DNA of 64,000 nt, taken from Rhizobium leguminosarum. Its GTDB lineage: Bacteria > Pseudomonadota > Alphaproteobacteria > Rhizobiales > Rhizobiaceae. Position numbers and translations under genes: made by a program. The stretch covers positions 62,001 through 126,000 of the forward strand of contig NZ_LWBS01000022.1 in assembly GCF_001652265.1 (NCBI RefSeq). Reading direction: 5' to 3'. Positions 1 to 8,310 of the stretch are shown here, piece by piece. The notes below the pieces were generated by a model. The model saw only the letters and a list, made by a program, of their open reading frames with translations, had not been told where the DNA came from and ran no database searches. Within the stretch, counting starts at the first letter, position 1, and every line of letters begins with the position of its first letter.

Positions 1-55
1 GGCCGGTGGCAACGGTGAGGGCGAAGCCGGCATTGTCTATGAACGGGAATACTGA
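1..55 (+). CDS. C-terminal tail of an unidentified protein (partial)
   Basis: An open frame enters from the left edge and ends at TGA 53-55, giving a Gly/Glu-rich tail (GGNGEGEAGIVYEREY). Too little is visible to name a family. It would converge on the Lrp-type gene that ends at 122. That this frame is truly coding is an inference from its being open and in a gene-dense setting. Confidence 0.35.
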   Translation, partial: AGGNGEGEAGIVYEREY

Positions 56-121
56 GCCAGCCTAATCTTTGTTTTACGCAATTCCCGGCAAAACCGCTTC
101 GCGCTTTGCCTCGAAATTGCT

Positions 122-559
122 CTAGAAACCCGTCTTACTCGTCTTGAGAAGGATGTTGGTCTCGGTCGAATTGATGCCGTTGATCAGCCGGATGCGGCGC
201 AGCGTCTCGTCGAAGGCAGCAAGATCGCGGTCCTCGAGTTCGGCGACGAAATCCCATTTGCCGTTGGTGCTGTGAAGCGCGCGCACCTGCGGTAGGCCCC
301 TCAACTGATCGGCCACCCTGTCGGCGAGCTTGCCAAGCACCTCGATCATGACGATGGCGCGCACGCCGGCGGAGCGCGTCTCATGGCCGGTGCGGATGGT
401 GAAGCCGACGATGGTGCCGCTGGCGACCAGTCGGTCGATACGGGTGGCAACCGTTGCCCGCGATGCGCCGGTCATCGCTGCAAGCGAGGAGACGGAAATC
501 CGGGCGTTATGGCGAAGTGCACTCAAAAGTTCGGTGTCGAGATCGTCCACGCTGATCAC
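122..559 (-). CDS. Lrp/AsnC family transcriptional regulator
   Basis: A 145-residue protein of normal Lrp/AsnC length. Residues about 5-60 form the AsnC-type helix-turn-helix (DTELLSALRHNARISVSSLAAMTGASRATV), followed by the RAM effector-binding domain to the C terminus. It reads divergently from arginase 124 bp away, so local control of arginine catabolism is likely; Lrp-type regulators commonly activate arginase or ornithine catabolic genes. The start is GTG at 559 with no clear ribosome-binding site upstream. A perfect inverted repeat overlaps this start codon, suggesting autoregulation. The ligand is not determinable from sequence; arginine or ornithine is a guess from context. Confidence 0.9.
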   Translation of the reverse strand: MISVDDLDTELLSALRHNARISVSSLAAMTGASRATVATRIDRLVASGTIVGFTIRTGHETRSAGVRAIVMIEVLGKLADRVADQLRGLPQVRALHSTNGKWDFVAELEDRDLAAFDETLRRIRLINGINSTETNILLKTSKTGF

Positions 560-638
560 TTTGTCAAAAGTGGTTTATCAATCTGCGCAATCATAGTCCA
601 TTTCTGACACTTTTCCATCTTTTTGCTACCAGCACTTT
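557..638. promoter_or_regulatory. Divergent promoter region with CACTTT repeats, candidate Lrp-type operator
   Basis: A perfect palindrome CACTTT-GTCA-AAAGTG lies at 557-572 and covers the regulator's GTG start codon. Two more CACTTT half-sites occur at 608-613 and 633-638, ahead of the arginase start at 684. The region is AT-richer than its flanks. Assignment to the neighbouring Lrp protein is inference from position. Confidence 0.4.
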
Positions 639-683
639 ACCCCAATATCGGTCGAAACAAGCCACACCCACGGAGCCCTCGAA

Positions 684-1619
684 ATGGATGCCCAATCGCG
701 ATCTGTCACCCTCATCGGCGCGCCGCTGGAAGAAGGCTCCGGCCGCAGAGGGGCTGCCATGGGCCCTGCGGCCCTGCGGATTGCCGGCGTCGACCAGACG
801 CTGATCGAGCTTGGCCATGACGTCGCCGATATCGGCGATCTCAGGATCGTGCCGGCGATGGACTTGCCGAATCACCCAAAGGCTCACAATCTGAGGATTG
901 TCGGCGCCTTCACACGCGCGCTCGAAAGCAGCGTCCACGACGTGGCCGCCTCCGGCCGTTTTCCGCTGATTCTCGGCGGCGATCACAGCCTTTCCATGGG
1001 CAGCGTCTCCGGCATGGCCCGCTATGCCGCCAGCAAAGGCCGCCCGCTCTTCGTGCTCTGGCTCGATGCCCATGCCGATTTCAATTCTCCGGCGACGTCG
1101 CCTTCCGGCAACATCCACGGCATGCCGGTCGCCTTCTTCTGCGGCGAGGCCGAGTTCGCCGAGATCCTGCCGAAGGACCGTCCGTTCGTCGATCCGAAGA
1201 ATGTCTTCCAGGTCGGCATCCGTTCTGTCGATGCGCGCGAGCGCGAGGAAATCCACGAACACGGCGTCAATGTCTTCGACATGCGCGCGATCGACGAGCA
1301 GGGCATCGGCGCCATCATGCGTGAAATCCTCGATGTCGTCATCAAGGCGAACGGCCTACTGCATGTCAGCCTCGACCTCGATTTCCTCGATCCCGAGATT
1401 GCCCCCGGCGTCGGCACGACGGTGCCTGGCGGTGCGACCTTTCGCGAGGCGCATCTGGTGATGGAAATGCTTTCGGACAGCGGCCTCGTCTCGTCGCTCG
1501 ATCTCGTCGAGCTCAATCCGTTTCTCGACGATCGCGGCAAGAGCGCCCGCATCCTGGTCGAGCTGACGGCAAGCCTGTTTGGCCGCCGCATCTTCGATCG
1601 TCCGACACGCGCCGCGTAA
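684..1619 (+). CDS. rocF: Arginase
   Basis: A 311-residue ureohydrolase that hydrolyses arginine to ornithine and urea in the cytoplasm. The binuclear manganese ligands are all present: GGDHS with His101, DAHAD with Asp128, His130 and Asp132, and SLDLDFLDP with Asp231 and Asp233. Length matches bacterial and eukaryotic arginases (about 300-320) rather than the longer agmatinase forms. The ornithine aminotransferase 230 bp downstream on the same strand completes the route to glutamate semialdehyde. The final TAA is the first triplet of a dispersed repeat. In rhizobia this gene is also called arcA. Confidence 0.95.
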   Translation: MDAQSRSVTLIGAPLEEGSGRRGAAMGPAALRIAGVDQTLIELGHDVADIGDLRIVPAMDLPNHPKAHNLRIVGAFTRALESSVHDVAASGRFPLILGGDHSLSMGSVSGMARYAASKGRPLFVLWLDAHADFNSPATSPSGNIHGMPVAFFCGEAEFAEILPKDRPFVDPKNVFQVGIRSVDAREREEIHEHGVNVFDMRAIDEQGIGAIMREILDVVIKANGLLHVSLDLDFLDPEIAPGVGTTVPGGATFREAHLVMEMLSDSGLVSSLDLVELNPFLDDRGKSARILVELTASLFGRRIFDRPTRAA

Positions 1620-1722
1620 AGCATGTCGCGCAAAAGTGTGCAGCGGTTTTGCGACAACGACATGCGTGGAAACAAAGACCTAAAGCGCGGGGAGCGAAAC
1701 CGAAAGATCGCGACGCGCTTTA
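1617..1722. repeat. Dispersed rhizobial palindromic repeat, type with TAAAGC end
   Basis: Begins with TAAAGCATGTCGCG, which supplies the arginase stop codon, and ends in a TAAAGCGCG ... CGCGCTTTA inverted repeat (1681-1722). The right half (GACGCGCTTTAGA) recurs at about 4168-4180. It abuts a second, different repeat, so the rocF-rocD gap is built almost wholly from repeats. Confidence 0.75.
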
Positions 1723-1834
1723 GAACAGAATGATTTTAGGCCGTCCCGGCCTAAAATCTGAATCCTGCTCTAAATTAAATAGTTAGAGCATGATGTTGCC
1801 CGAAAACCGCTTACACTTTTCGGCATCATGCTCT
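1721..1834. repeat. RIME-like element, two palindromes
   Basis: Two palindromes joined: TTTTAGGCCG/CGGCCTAAAA (1734-1743 and 1747-1756) and AGAGCATGATG/CATCATGCTCT (1785-1795 and 1824-1834). Near-identical copies lie at 11454, 16619 and (inverted) 48655, and a half copy at 17811. This matches the published description of RIME in Rhizobium as about 100-bp elements with two large palindromes. Its right edge touches the rocD ribosome-binding site. Confidence 0.85.
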
Positions 1835-1849
1835 GGAGGGAGAACGACC

Positions 1850-3049
1850 ATGAATACTTCGGAAAAACTGATCGCCACGGAACAACGGCTCGGCGCCCAT
1901 AACTACAAGCCGCTGGACGTGGTGCTGACGCGCGGCGAAGGTGTTTATGTTTGGGATACCGACGGCAACCGTTATCTCGATTGCCTCTCGGCCTATTCCG
2001 CCGTCAACCAGGGCCATTGCCATCCGAAGATCCTCGCCGCCATGGTCGAGCAGGCGGGCAGGCTGACGCTCACCTCCCGCGCCTTCCGCAACGATCAGCT
2101 CGCCTATCTCTACGAAGAGCTTGCGGCTCTCACCGGCTCACACAAGATCCTGCCGATGAATTCCGGCGCCGAAGCGGTGGAGACCGCCATCAAGGCGGTG
2201 CGCAAATGGGGATACGAGGTCAAGGGCGTGCCGGAGGGCAAGGCGGAGATTATCGTCTGCGCCGATAATTTCCATGGCCGGACGCTGAGCATCATCAGTT
2301 TCTCCACAGATCCCGAGGCCCGCACGGGCTTCGGCCCCTATACGCCAGGTTTCCGCATCATTCCCTTCGGCGATGCCGAGGTTTTCGCCGCCGCAATCAA
2401 TGCCAATACGGTAGCCGCCCTGATCGAGCCGATTCAGGGCGAAGCCGGCGTCATCATTCCGCCGGCGGGTTATTTCACCCGCATCCGCGAGCTCTGCACG
2501 GCAAATAACGTCACCCTCATCCTCGACGAGATCCAGACCGGACTCGGCCGTACCGGCAAGCTGCTGGCCGAGGAGCACGAAGGCATCGAGGCCGACGTAA
2601 CGCTGATCGGCAAGGCGCTGTCCGGCGGCTTCTATCCCGTGTCGGCCGTGCTTTCGAATTCCGAAGTCTTGGGCGTGCTGAAACCCGGCCAGCACGGCTC
2701 GACCTTCGGCGGCAATCCGCTCGCCTGCGCGGTGGCGCGTACCGCACTCAAGGTGCTGACGGAAGAGGGCATGATCGAGAACGCCGCTGTCATCGGCGAC
2801 TACTTCATCGAAGGCCTCAGGTCGATCCGCTCGAACATCGTCAGGGACGTGCGCGGCCGCGGCCTGATGATGGCGATCGAGCTGGAACCCGAGGCTGGCG
2901 GCGCACGGCAATATTGCCATGCGCTGAAAGAGCGCGGCCTTCTCGCCAAGGACACCCACGACCATACGATTCGTCTCGCTCCGCCGCTCGTCATCACCAA
3001 AGAGCAGGTGGATTGGGCCGTCTCGCAGATTGAAATGACGATAGGCTGA
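1850..3049 (+). CDS. rocD: Ornithine aminotransferase (class III PLP aminotransferase)
   Basis: A 399-residue protein transferring the delta-amino group of ornithine to 2-oxoglutarate, giving glutamate semialdehyde. It shows the class III layout: [12 protein letters not shown] near residue 105, [35 protein letters not shown] with the PLP lysine, and [13 protein letters not shown]. The ATG at 1850 is preceded by GGAGGG at 1835-1840; an upstream in-frame ATG at 1790 would read through the RIME element and was rejected. Expression with arginase is likely, although a 230-bp repeat-filled gap separates them. Confidence 0.93.
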   Translation: MNTSEKLIATEQRLGAHNYKPLDVVLTRGEGVYVWDTDGNRYLDCLSAYSAVNQGHCHPKILAAMVEQAGRLTLTSRAFRNDQLAYLYEELAALTGSHKILPMNSGAEAVETAIKAVRKWGYEVKGVPEGKAEIIVCADNFHGRTLSIISFSTDPEARTGFGPYTPGFRIIPFGDAEVFAAAINANTVAALIEPIQGEAGVIIPPAGYFTRIRELCTANNVTLILDEIQTGLGRTGKLLAEEHEGIEADVTLIGKALSGGFYPVSAVLSNSEVLGVLKPGQHGSTFGGNPLACAVARTALKVLTEEGMIENAAVIGDYFIEGLRSIRSNIVRDVRGRGLMMAIELEPEAGGARQYCHALKERGLLAKDTHDHTIRLAPPLVITKEQVDWAVSQIEMTIG

Positions 3050-3345
3050 GCAAATCGGCGCAATTCTTCTTCACCATCCCGAAGAAGCCTGGAAGATCCC
3101 GAATGCCAAAGATCGGCTGGAAGAGATCGACAGCAAAACCGCCTGGTTTTCATCCGAGATAAAAACCTTCGCAATCTCGTCGCCCAATTTAGATTTGGGC
3201 AACACTCTTTCGCTAATGTCGTCGATAACCGTAACGATGCTTCGCCGAGCGCAAAGCCATCGCGTGGTATGAAGGCAAAGCTTGTCCGCGCCAATGGTGG
3301 CGCATCCGCTTCTGCCCTAGCTTACGACAGTTGGGAAGAATTCTA
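3050..3345. other. Gap between rocD and the CheW-like gene, no gene seen
   Basis: No convincing coding frame. Three short hairpins are visible: CTTCTTC/GAAGAAG at 3066-3087, AAAACC/GGTTTT at 3135-3150 and GCCCAA/TTGGGC at 3182-3200. The second, ending in four T, may end rocD transcription. The other open frames here are shadows of rocD. Confidence 0.5.
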
Positions 3346-3822
3346 ATGGCGACGATCAATTCGACTAACTTCAGCGGCGATACGCTCGAAATTATTGCCT
3401 TCCGCCTGCATGATCAGGAATTCTGCGTCAAGACCACGACCATTCGCGAAATCCGCGGCTGGGCGCCGTCGACGCCGATTCCGCATGCACCGGCCGATGT
3501 CATCGGTGTCATGAACCTGCGCGGTTCGGTGATCCCGATCATCGATCTTGCTTTCAAGCTCGGCATGAAGAGCACGGTCGCCAATGAGCGCAGCGCCATC
3601 GTCGTCGCCGAAGTTCACAGCATGGTCATCGGCATGCTGGTCGACCGCGTCTCGGATATTCTCACCATCTCGTCCAGCCAGGTCCAGCCGGTGCCTGAAG
3701 TGACCGCCTCCTTCGACCGCGCTTATTGCGAAGGCATCATCGCCTCGGAAAATGGCATGATCTGCTTCCTGAACCTCGCCAAGATGTTCAAGGAAAACGA
3801 GACGGATGAACTGGCGGCCTGA
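3346..3822 (+). CDS. CheW-like chemotaxis coupling protein
   Basis: A 158-residue stand-alone CheW domain protein, which would link chemoreceptors to the CheA kinase at the inner membrane. Typical CheW features: FRLHDQEFCVKTTTIREI at the first beta strands, APADVIGVMNLRGSVIPIIDL in the middle and GMLVDRVSDIL later. The ATG at 3346 follows GGGAAG at 3332; a TTG at 3331 is an alternative. No cheA, cheY, cheR or receptor gene lies nearby, so this is an isolated paralogue and its partner array is unknown. A strong terminator follows. Confidence 0.88.
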   Translation: MATINSTNFSGDTLEIIAFRLHDQEFCVKTTTIREIRGWAPSTPIPHAPADVIGVMNLRGSVIPIIDLAFKLGMKSTVANERSAIVVAEVHSMVIGMLVDRVSDILTISSSQVQPVPEVTASFDRAYCEGIIASENGMICFLNLAKMFKENETDELAA

Positions 3823-3848
3823 TTCGGACAATACGATCGAATATTAGA

Positions 3849-3874
3849 AAACCGCCCGCTTGAGGCGGTTTTTT
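3849..3874 (+). terminator. Rho-independent terminator after the CheW-like gene
   Basis: Stem AAACCGCC (3849-3856) with GGCGGTTT (3864-3871), a 7-nt loop and a T run to 3874, 27 bp after the stop codon. Confidence 0.85.
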
Positions 3875-4165
3875 ATTACTGGATATGAACCATGCTGCAT
3901 CGGCATGGGTTGCGAAGCATAAGGATGACACGTTTCCCGACGGACAGGAAAGATAGCCGTTGGCGGTCTTTTTCCCGGCATCGGTATTCCTCGCCCGATT
4001 GGCTTTGCGCCGGCACCCAGCCACATCATCCAGAGCTGATGGGTGATGACGCCGATAGCGGCATGAATGATGCCGCCGCACCGGCAGCAGGCGGAAACGA
4101 CGCCCGCCTTGCGCGCGGACCGGCCCGCTCGAGCCAACCACCGCGACGAGCGAATCTGAAAGACT
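3875..4165. other. Gap between convergent units, no gene assigned
   Basis: About 290 bp between the CheW terminator and the repeat that ends the formate operon. A minus-strand frame (3844-4137) is open but has no ribosome-binding site, overlaps the terminator and shows no recognisable domain. Possibly decayed coding DNA. Confidence 0.4.
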
Positions 4166-4167
4166 GC

Positions 4168-4279
4168 GACGCGCTTTAGAGCAATTCCAGCAAAAGTGCG
4201 TAGCGGTTTTGCGTCCGGATTTGCGTGAAAACAAAGAGATAGAGCATTTCCGTGATTCGGAGAAAACGGAAATGCTCTA
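4168..4279. repeat. Dispersed rhizobial repeat with a 12-bp hairpin at the fdsD stop
   Basis: Starts GACGCGCTTTAGAGCAATTCC and ends with AGAGCATTTCCG (4241-4252) paired to CGGAAATGCTCT (4267-4278). It is related to but distinct from the RIME type at 1721. Its terminal CTA at 4277-4279 is the TAG stop of fdsD on the minus strand, so the long hairpin sits exactly at the 3' end of the formate operon and may stabilise or end its transcript. Confidence 0.75.
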
Positions 4280-4519
4280 GTGTGTCACCGGCTCCGGTTT
4301 TCGGATCAGAGGAACGGCCTGAAGCACGAGCGCATCCAGCCCGTTCTCCTCATTCTCCAGAATTTCGAACAATTGCCGCCGCATGCGCGGGTCCCAGAAT
4401 TTGTTGATATGGGTGGCGACCCCCTGCGCGGCCTCGCTTTCCGGTTGGCTCTTGAAGAAGGTGGCGATCTGGTTTGCCATATAGACGAGCTTGGTCTTGG
4501 TATCATGCGACATCGGCAA
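4277..4519 (-). CDS. fdsD: NAD-dependent formate dehydrogenase delta subunit
   Basis: An 80-residue protein with the FdsD pattern: KLVYMANQIATFF near the start and HINKFWDPRMRRQL in the middle. It is the small accessory subunit of the FdsABG formate dehydrogenase. It overlaps the end of fdhD by 17 nt if the first ATG (4519) is used, or 11 nt from the ATG at 4513, implying translational coupling. The stop codon belongs to the downstream repeat. Confidence 0.88.
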   Translation of the reverse strand: MPMSHDTKTKLVYMANQIATFFKSQPESEAAQGVATHINKFWDPRMRRQLFEILENEENGLDALVLQAVPLIRKPEPVTH

Positions 4520-5327
4520 TGCTTCCGGGCGAGATGCGGTGCGGGTGGGTGAAGATCTCGAAATCCTCGCCGCGCACCAGCGCGACGAGCGTCATGCCGG
4601 CTTCTTCGGCCGTGCGGATAGCGAGAGCCGTCGGCGCCGATATGGCGATAAGCACCGGGCTGCCGAGGATCGCCGCCTTCTGCACCATCTCCACGGAAAG
4701 CCGGCTGGTGACGACGACGGCGCCGTCCGCGCCTCGTTCACTGGCGCGGATGACGGCGCCACAGAGCTTGTCCAGCGCATTGTGCCGGCCGACGTCTTCG
4801 CGCACGGCAACCAGCCCCCTGCCGGGAAGATAGAACCCGGCGCCATGCACCGCCCGCGTCTCGCGATGCAGCGGCTGTGCGTCGTTCAGAAGCGAAACGG
4901 CACGGACGATATCCGCATGCGACAGCGCCAGCGGCGATGTCGAAACGTCAGGTACCGGCCGCACCGCCTGTTCGATCGATTCGATGCCGCAGAGCCCGCA
5001 GCCGACCGGCCCTGCCATGCTGCGGCGCCGTGCCCGCAGCCGATCGGCGACGTCGTCGACCAGGCTCACCTGCACATCGATCCCCTGCTCACCCTCGACG
5101 ACCTCGATGCCCGATATCTCCGCCGGCCCGGCAATGATCCCTTCGGTCAGGCTGAATCCGACGGCAAAATCCTTGAGATCCGCAGGCGTTGCCATCATCA
5201 CCGCATGCGAACTGCCGCCATAGGAAAAGGCGATCGGCACCTCTTCCGGCACGATTCGCGAACCGGTCTGGAGGATGCCGTTGCGGCGGGCGGTTTCGGG
5301 GGCATGGGCAGTGACGGTGAAGGTCAT
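4503..5327 (-). CDS. fdhD: Formate dehydrogenase accessory sulfurtransferase FdhD
   Basis: A 274-residue cytoplasmic protein that passes sulfur from the IscS-type desulfurase to the bis-MGD molybdenum cofactor before it enters FdsA. It has the family's N-terminal PEEVPIAFSYGG segment, the CxxC sulfur-relay pair in CGLCG (around residue 112) and the GAGFYLPG and REDVGRHNALDK motifs. It follows fdsA after 37 bp, in the usual fdsGBA-fdhD-fdsD order. Confidence 0.95.
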   Translation of the reverse strand: MTFTVTAHAPETARRNGILQTGSRIVPEEVPIAFSYGGSSHAVMMATPADLKDFAVGFSLTEGIIAGPAEISGIEVVEGEQGIDVQVSLVDDVADRLRARRRSMAGPVGCGLCGIESIEQAVRPVPDVSTSPLALSHADIVRAVSLLNDAQPLHRETRAVHGAGFYLPGRGLVAVREDVGRHNALDKLCGAVIRASERGADGAVVVTSRLSVEMVQKAAILGSPVLIAISAPTALAIRTAEEAGMTLVALVRGEDFEIFTHPHRISPGSIADVA

Positions 5328-5364
5328 GATGCACGTTCCTGCTTACAGAGCCGCCCCCGCATCG

Positions 5365-8244
5365 TCACTCCGCAGCCTCGAGTTTGCCGGCGATGCGGCG
5401 TGACTGACGCGCCTGCTCGTCATATTCCAGCTGCCATTCACTCGGCCCGTTGGAGGGCGAGACCTGCACCGCCGTCACCTTGTATTCCGGGCAGTTCGTC
5501 GCCCAGTCGGAGAAATCGGTGGTGATGACGTTCGCCTGCGTATTGGGATGATGGAAGGTCGTGTAGACGACACCCGGCGCGACGCGATCGGTGATCAGCG
5601 CCCTGAGCGTCGTGTCGCCGGAGCGGCTGCCGAGCTTCACCCAGTCGCCGTCGCGAACGCCGCGCTGCTCGGCATCGTGCGGGTGGATTTCCAGCCGGTC
5701 TTCCGCATGCCAGACGACATTCTCGGTCCGCCGTGTCTGCGCCCCGACATTGTACTGGCTGAGGATGCGGCCGGTTGTCAGCAGCAGCGGGAAGCGCGGA
5801 CCCGTGCGCTCGTCGGTCGCCACATATTCGGTGCGGATGAACTTGCCCTTGCCGCGCACGAAGCCATTGACATGCATGATCGGCGAGCCGAGCGGGTTCT
5901 TCTCGTTGCAGGGCCACTGCACCGAGCCCAGTTTGTCGAGATAGTCGTAGGAGACCATCGCGAAACTCGGCGTCGTCGCGGCGATCTCGTCCATGACCTC
6001 CGACGGATGGGTGTAATTCCAGTCGAGCCCCATCGCCTGGGCAAGCTTCTGCGTCACTTCCCAGTCGCCATAGCCGTTGCGCGGCGACATCACCTTGCGC
6101 ACGCGGTTGATACGGCGCTCGGCATTGGTGAAGGTGCCATCCTTCTCGAGGAAGGTCGAACCCGGCAGGAAGACATGGGCGTAATTGGCGGTCTCGTTGA
6201 GGAACAGATCCTGCACGACGACGCATTCCATCGCCGCCAGCCCGGCCGCGACGTGTTTGGTATCGGGATCGGACTGCAGAATGTCCTCGCCCTGAACGTA
6301 AAGCCCCTTGAACGAGCCGTCGACCGCCGCATCCAGCATGTTCGGAATGCGCAAGCCCGGTTCATTGTTGAGCTTCACGCCCCAGAGCTTTTCGAAGATA
6401 TCGCGCGTCGCATCGTCGGAAATGTGCCGGTAGCCCGGCAGTTCGTGGGGGAAGGAACCCATGTCGCAGGAGCCCTGGACGTTGTTCTGGCCGCGCAGCG
6501 GATTCACGCCGACGCCGGGACGGCCGATATTGCCGGTCGCCATTGCCAGATTGGCGATCGCCATGACCGTGGTCGAGCCCTGGCTGTGTTCGGTGACGCC
6601 GAGGCCGTAGTAGAGTGCGCCATTGCCGCCCTTGGCATAGAGTCTTGCCGCACCGCGCAGATCCGCCGCCGGCACGCCGGTGAAGATTTCCGTCTCTTCG
6701 GGACTGTGCTGCGGTTCGGCGACGAAGGCAGCCCAGTCCTCGAATTCCGACCAGTCGCAGCGCTCGCGGATGAACCTCTCGTCGTAGAGCCCTTCAGTGA
6801 CGATCACGTGCGCCAGCGCCGTCATGACCGCGACATTGGTGCCCGGCTTCAGCGGCAGGTGGTAGGAAGCCTCGATATGCGGCGACCGGACGATATCGGT
6901 GCGGCGCGGGTCGATGACGATGAGCTTGGCCCCTTGGCGCAGCCGCTTTTTCAGCCGCGAGGCGAAGACCGGATGGCCATCCGTCGGATTGGCGCCGATG
7001 ATGACGACGACATCCGAATGTTCGATGCTGTCGAAATTCTGTGTGCCGGCCGAAGTTCCGAATGTCTGGCCGAGACCATAGCCGGTCGGCGAATGGCAGA
7101 CGCGGGCGCATGTGTCGACGTTGTTGTTGCCGAAACCGGCGCGGACCAGTTTCTGCACCAGATAGGTTTCCTCATTGGTGCAGCGTGAGGAGGTGATGCC
7201 GCCGATCGCGTCGCGGCCATATTGATACTGGATGCGGCGGAACTCCGACGCGACATGCGCGAAGGCCTCGTCCCAGCTCACCTCCCGCCAGGGATCGCTG
7301 ACCTTTTCCCGGATCATCGGGTTGAGGATGCGATCCTTGTGGGTGGAATAGCCGTAGGCAAAGCGACCCTTGACGCAGGAATGCCCGCGATTGGCCTGGC
7401 CCTCCTTCCACGGCACCATGCGCACCACTTCCTCGCCGCGCATTTCGGCCTTGAAGGAGCAGCCGACGCCGCAATAGGCGCAGGTGGTGACGGCCGAATG
7501 TTCCGGCTGGCCGATCTCTATCACCGACTTCTCCGTCAGCGTCGCCGTCGGGCAGGCCTGAACGCAGGCGCCGCAGGAGACGCATTCGGAATCGATGAAA
7601 GACTCGTGCACGCCGGGCGAGACGCGCGAGCCGAAGCCGCGTCCCTCTATCGTCAGCGCAAAGGTGCCCTGGACTTCCTCGCAGGCGCGCACGCAGAGCG
7701 AACAGACGATGCACTTGGAGGGATCATAGGTGAAATAGGGATTGGATTCGTCCTTCGGCATCCATTTCAGATTGATATCGCCGTTGTTGCGCGCCTTGAC
7801 GTGGTTGTCGCCCTCGTAACCGTAGCGTACGTCGCGCAGGCCGACGGCGCCCGCCATGTCCTGCAATTGGCAATCGCCATTGGCAGCGCAGGTGAGACAG
7901 TCGAGCGGATGGTCGGAGATATAGAGTTCCATCACGCCGCGGCGGATATCCTTCAACCGCCCCGTCTGCGTGTGCACCACCATGTTTGCCGCCACCGGCG
8001 TCGTGCACGAGGCAGGCGTTCCGGCCCGGCCCTCGATTTCGACGAGACAGAGGCGGCAGGAGCCGAAAGCGTCGACCATGTCGGTGGCGCAGAGCTTCGG
8101 CACCTCGATACCGGCCTCCATCGAGGCGCGCATGATGGACGTGCCTTCGGGCACGCTGATCTGCTGCCCATCTATGGTGAGCGTCACTATGGTTTCGGAT
8201 TTCGAAGCGGGAGTACCGTAGTCGATTTCATGGATGAGCGACAT
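5365..8244 (-). CDS. fdsA: NAD-dependent formate dehydrogenase alpha subunit (molybdopterin, Fe-S)
   Basis: A 959-residue catalytic subunit that oxidises formate to CO2 at a bis-MGD molybdenum centre. In order: an N-terminal [2Fe-2S] domain (GSCRLCLVEI), a His-Cys cluster (HPLDCLTCAANGDC), two [4Fe-4S] ferredoxin motifs (CIVCSLCVRAC and CVSCGACVQAC), the [4Fe-4S] entry of the molybdopterin domain (CAYCGVGC), and the Mo-ligating cysteine in CARVCHSPT, which shows a cysteine rather than selenocysteine enzyme. The C-terminal molydopterin dinucleotide-binding domain includes FPLLLTTGR. AGGAGG precedes ATG 8244. The gap to fdsB is 66 bp. Confidence 0.97.
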   Translation of the reverse strand: MSLIHEIDYGTPASKSETIVTLTIDGQQISVPEGTSIMRASMEAGIEVPKLCATDMVDAFGSCRLCLVEIEGRAGTPASCTTPVAANMVVHTQTGRLKDIRRGVMELYISDHPLDCLTCAANGDCQLQDMAGAVGLRDVRYGYEGDNHVKARNNGDINLKWMPKDESNPYFTYDPSKCIVCSLCVRACEEVQGTFALTIEGRGFGSRVSPGVHESFIDSECVSCGACVQACPTATLTEKSVIEIGQPEHSAVTTCAYCGVGCSFKAEMRGEEVVRMVPWKEGQANRGHSCVKGRFAYGYSTHKDRILNPMIREKVSDPWREVSWDEAFAHVASEFRRIQYQYGRDAIGGITSSRCTNEETYLVQKLVRAGFGNNNVDTCARVCHSPTGYGLGQTFGTSAGTQNFDSIEHSDVVVIIGANPTDGHPVFASRLKKRLRQGAKLIVIDPRRTDIVRSPHIEASYHLPLKPGTNVAVMTALAHVIVTEGLYDERFIRERCDWSEFEDWAAFVAEPQHSPEETEIFTGVPAADLRGAARLYAKGGNGALYYGLGVTEHSQGSTTVMAIANLAMATGNIGRPGVGVNPLRGQNNVQGSCDMGSFPHELPGYRHISDDATRDIFEKLWGVKLNNEPGLRIPNMLDAAVDGSFKGLYVQGEDILQSDPDTKHVAAGLAAMECVVVQDLFLNETANYAHVFLPGSTFLEKDGTFTNAERRINRVRKVMSPRNGYGDWEVTQKLAQAMGLDWNYTHPSEVMDEIAATTPSFAMVSYDYLDKLGSVQWPCNEKNPLGSPIMHVNGFVRGKGKFIRTEYVATDERTGPRFPLLLTTGRILSQYNVGAQTRRTENVVWHAEDRLEIHPHDAEQRGVRDGDWVKLGSRSGDTTLRALITDRVAPGVVYTTFHHPNTQANVITTDFSDWATNCPEYKVTAVQVSPSNGPSEWQLEYDEQARQSRRIAGKLEAAE

Positions 8245-8310
8245 GGTCGGCCTCCTGTACGGAAATGGAATTGAGCAGGTCGGGACGCGCGGCTGCAGCT
8301 TGGAAGATCA

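Noticed and set aside
3844..4137. Minus-strand 97-residue frame between the CheW gene and the repeat
   Set aside because: It runs through the CheW terminator, has no ribosome-binding site and no recognisable domain; kept only as possible decayed DNA.
5548..7188. A 546-residue plus-strand frame opposite fdsA
   Set aside because: Antisense to the cysteine-motif-rich formate dehydrogenase gene; no recognisable domain.
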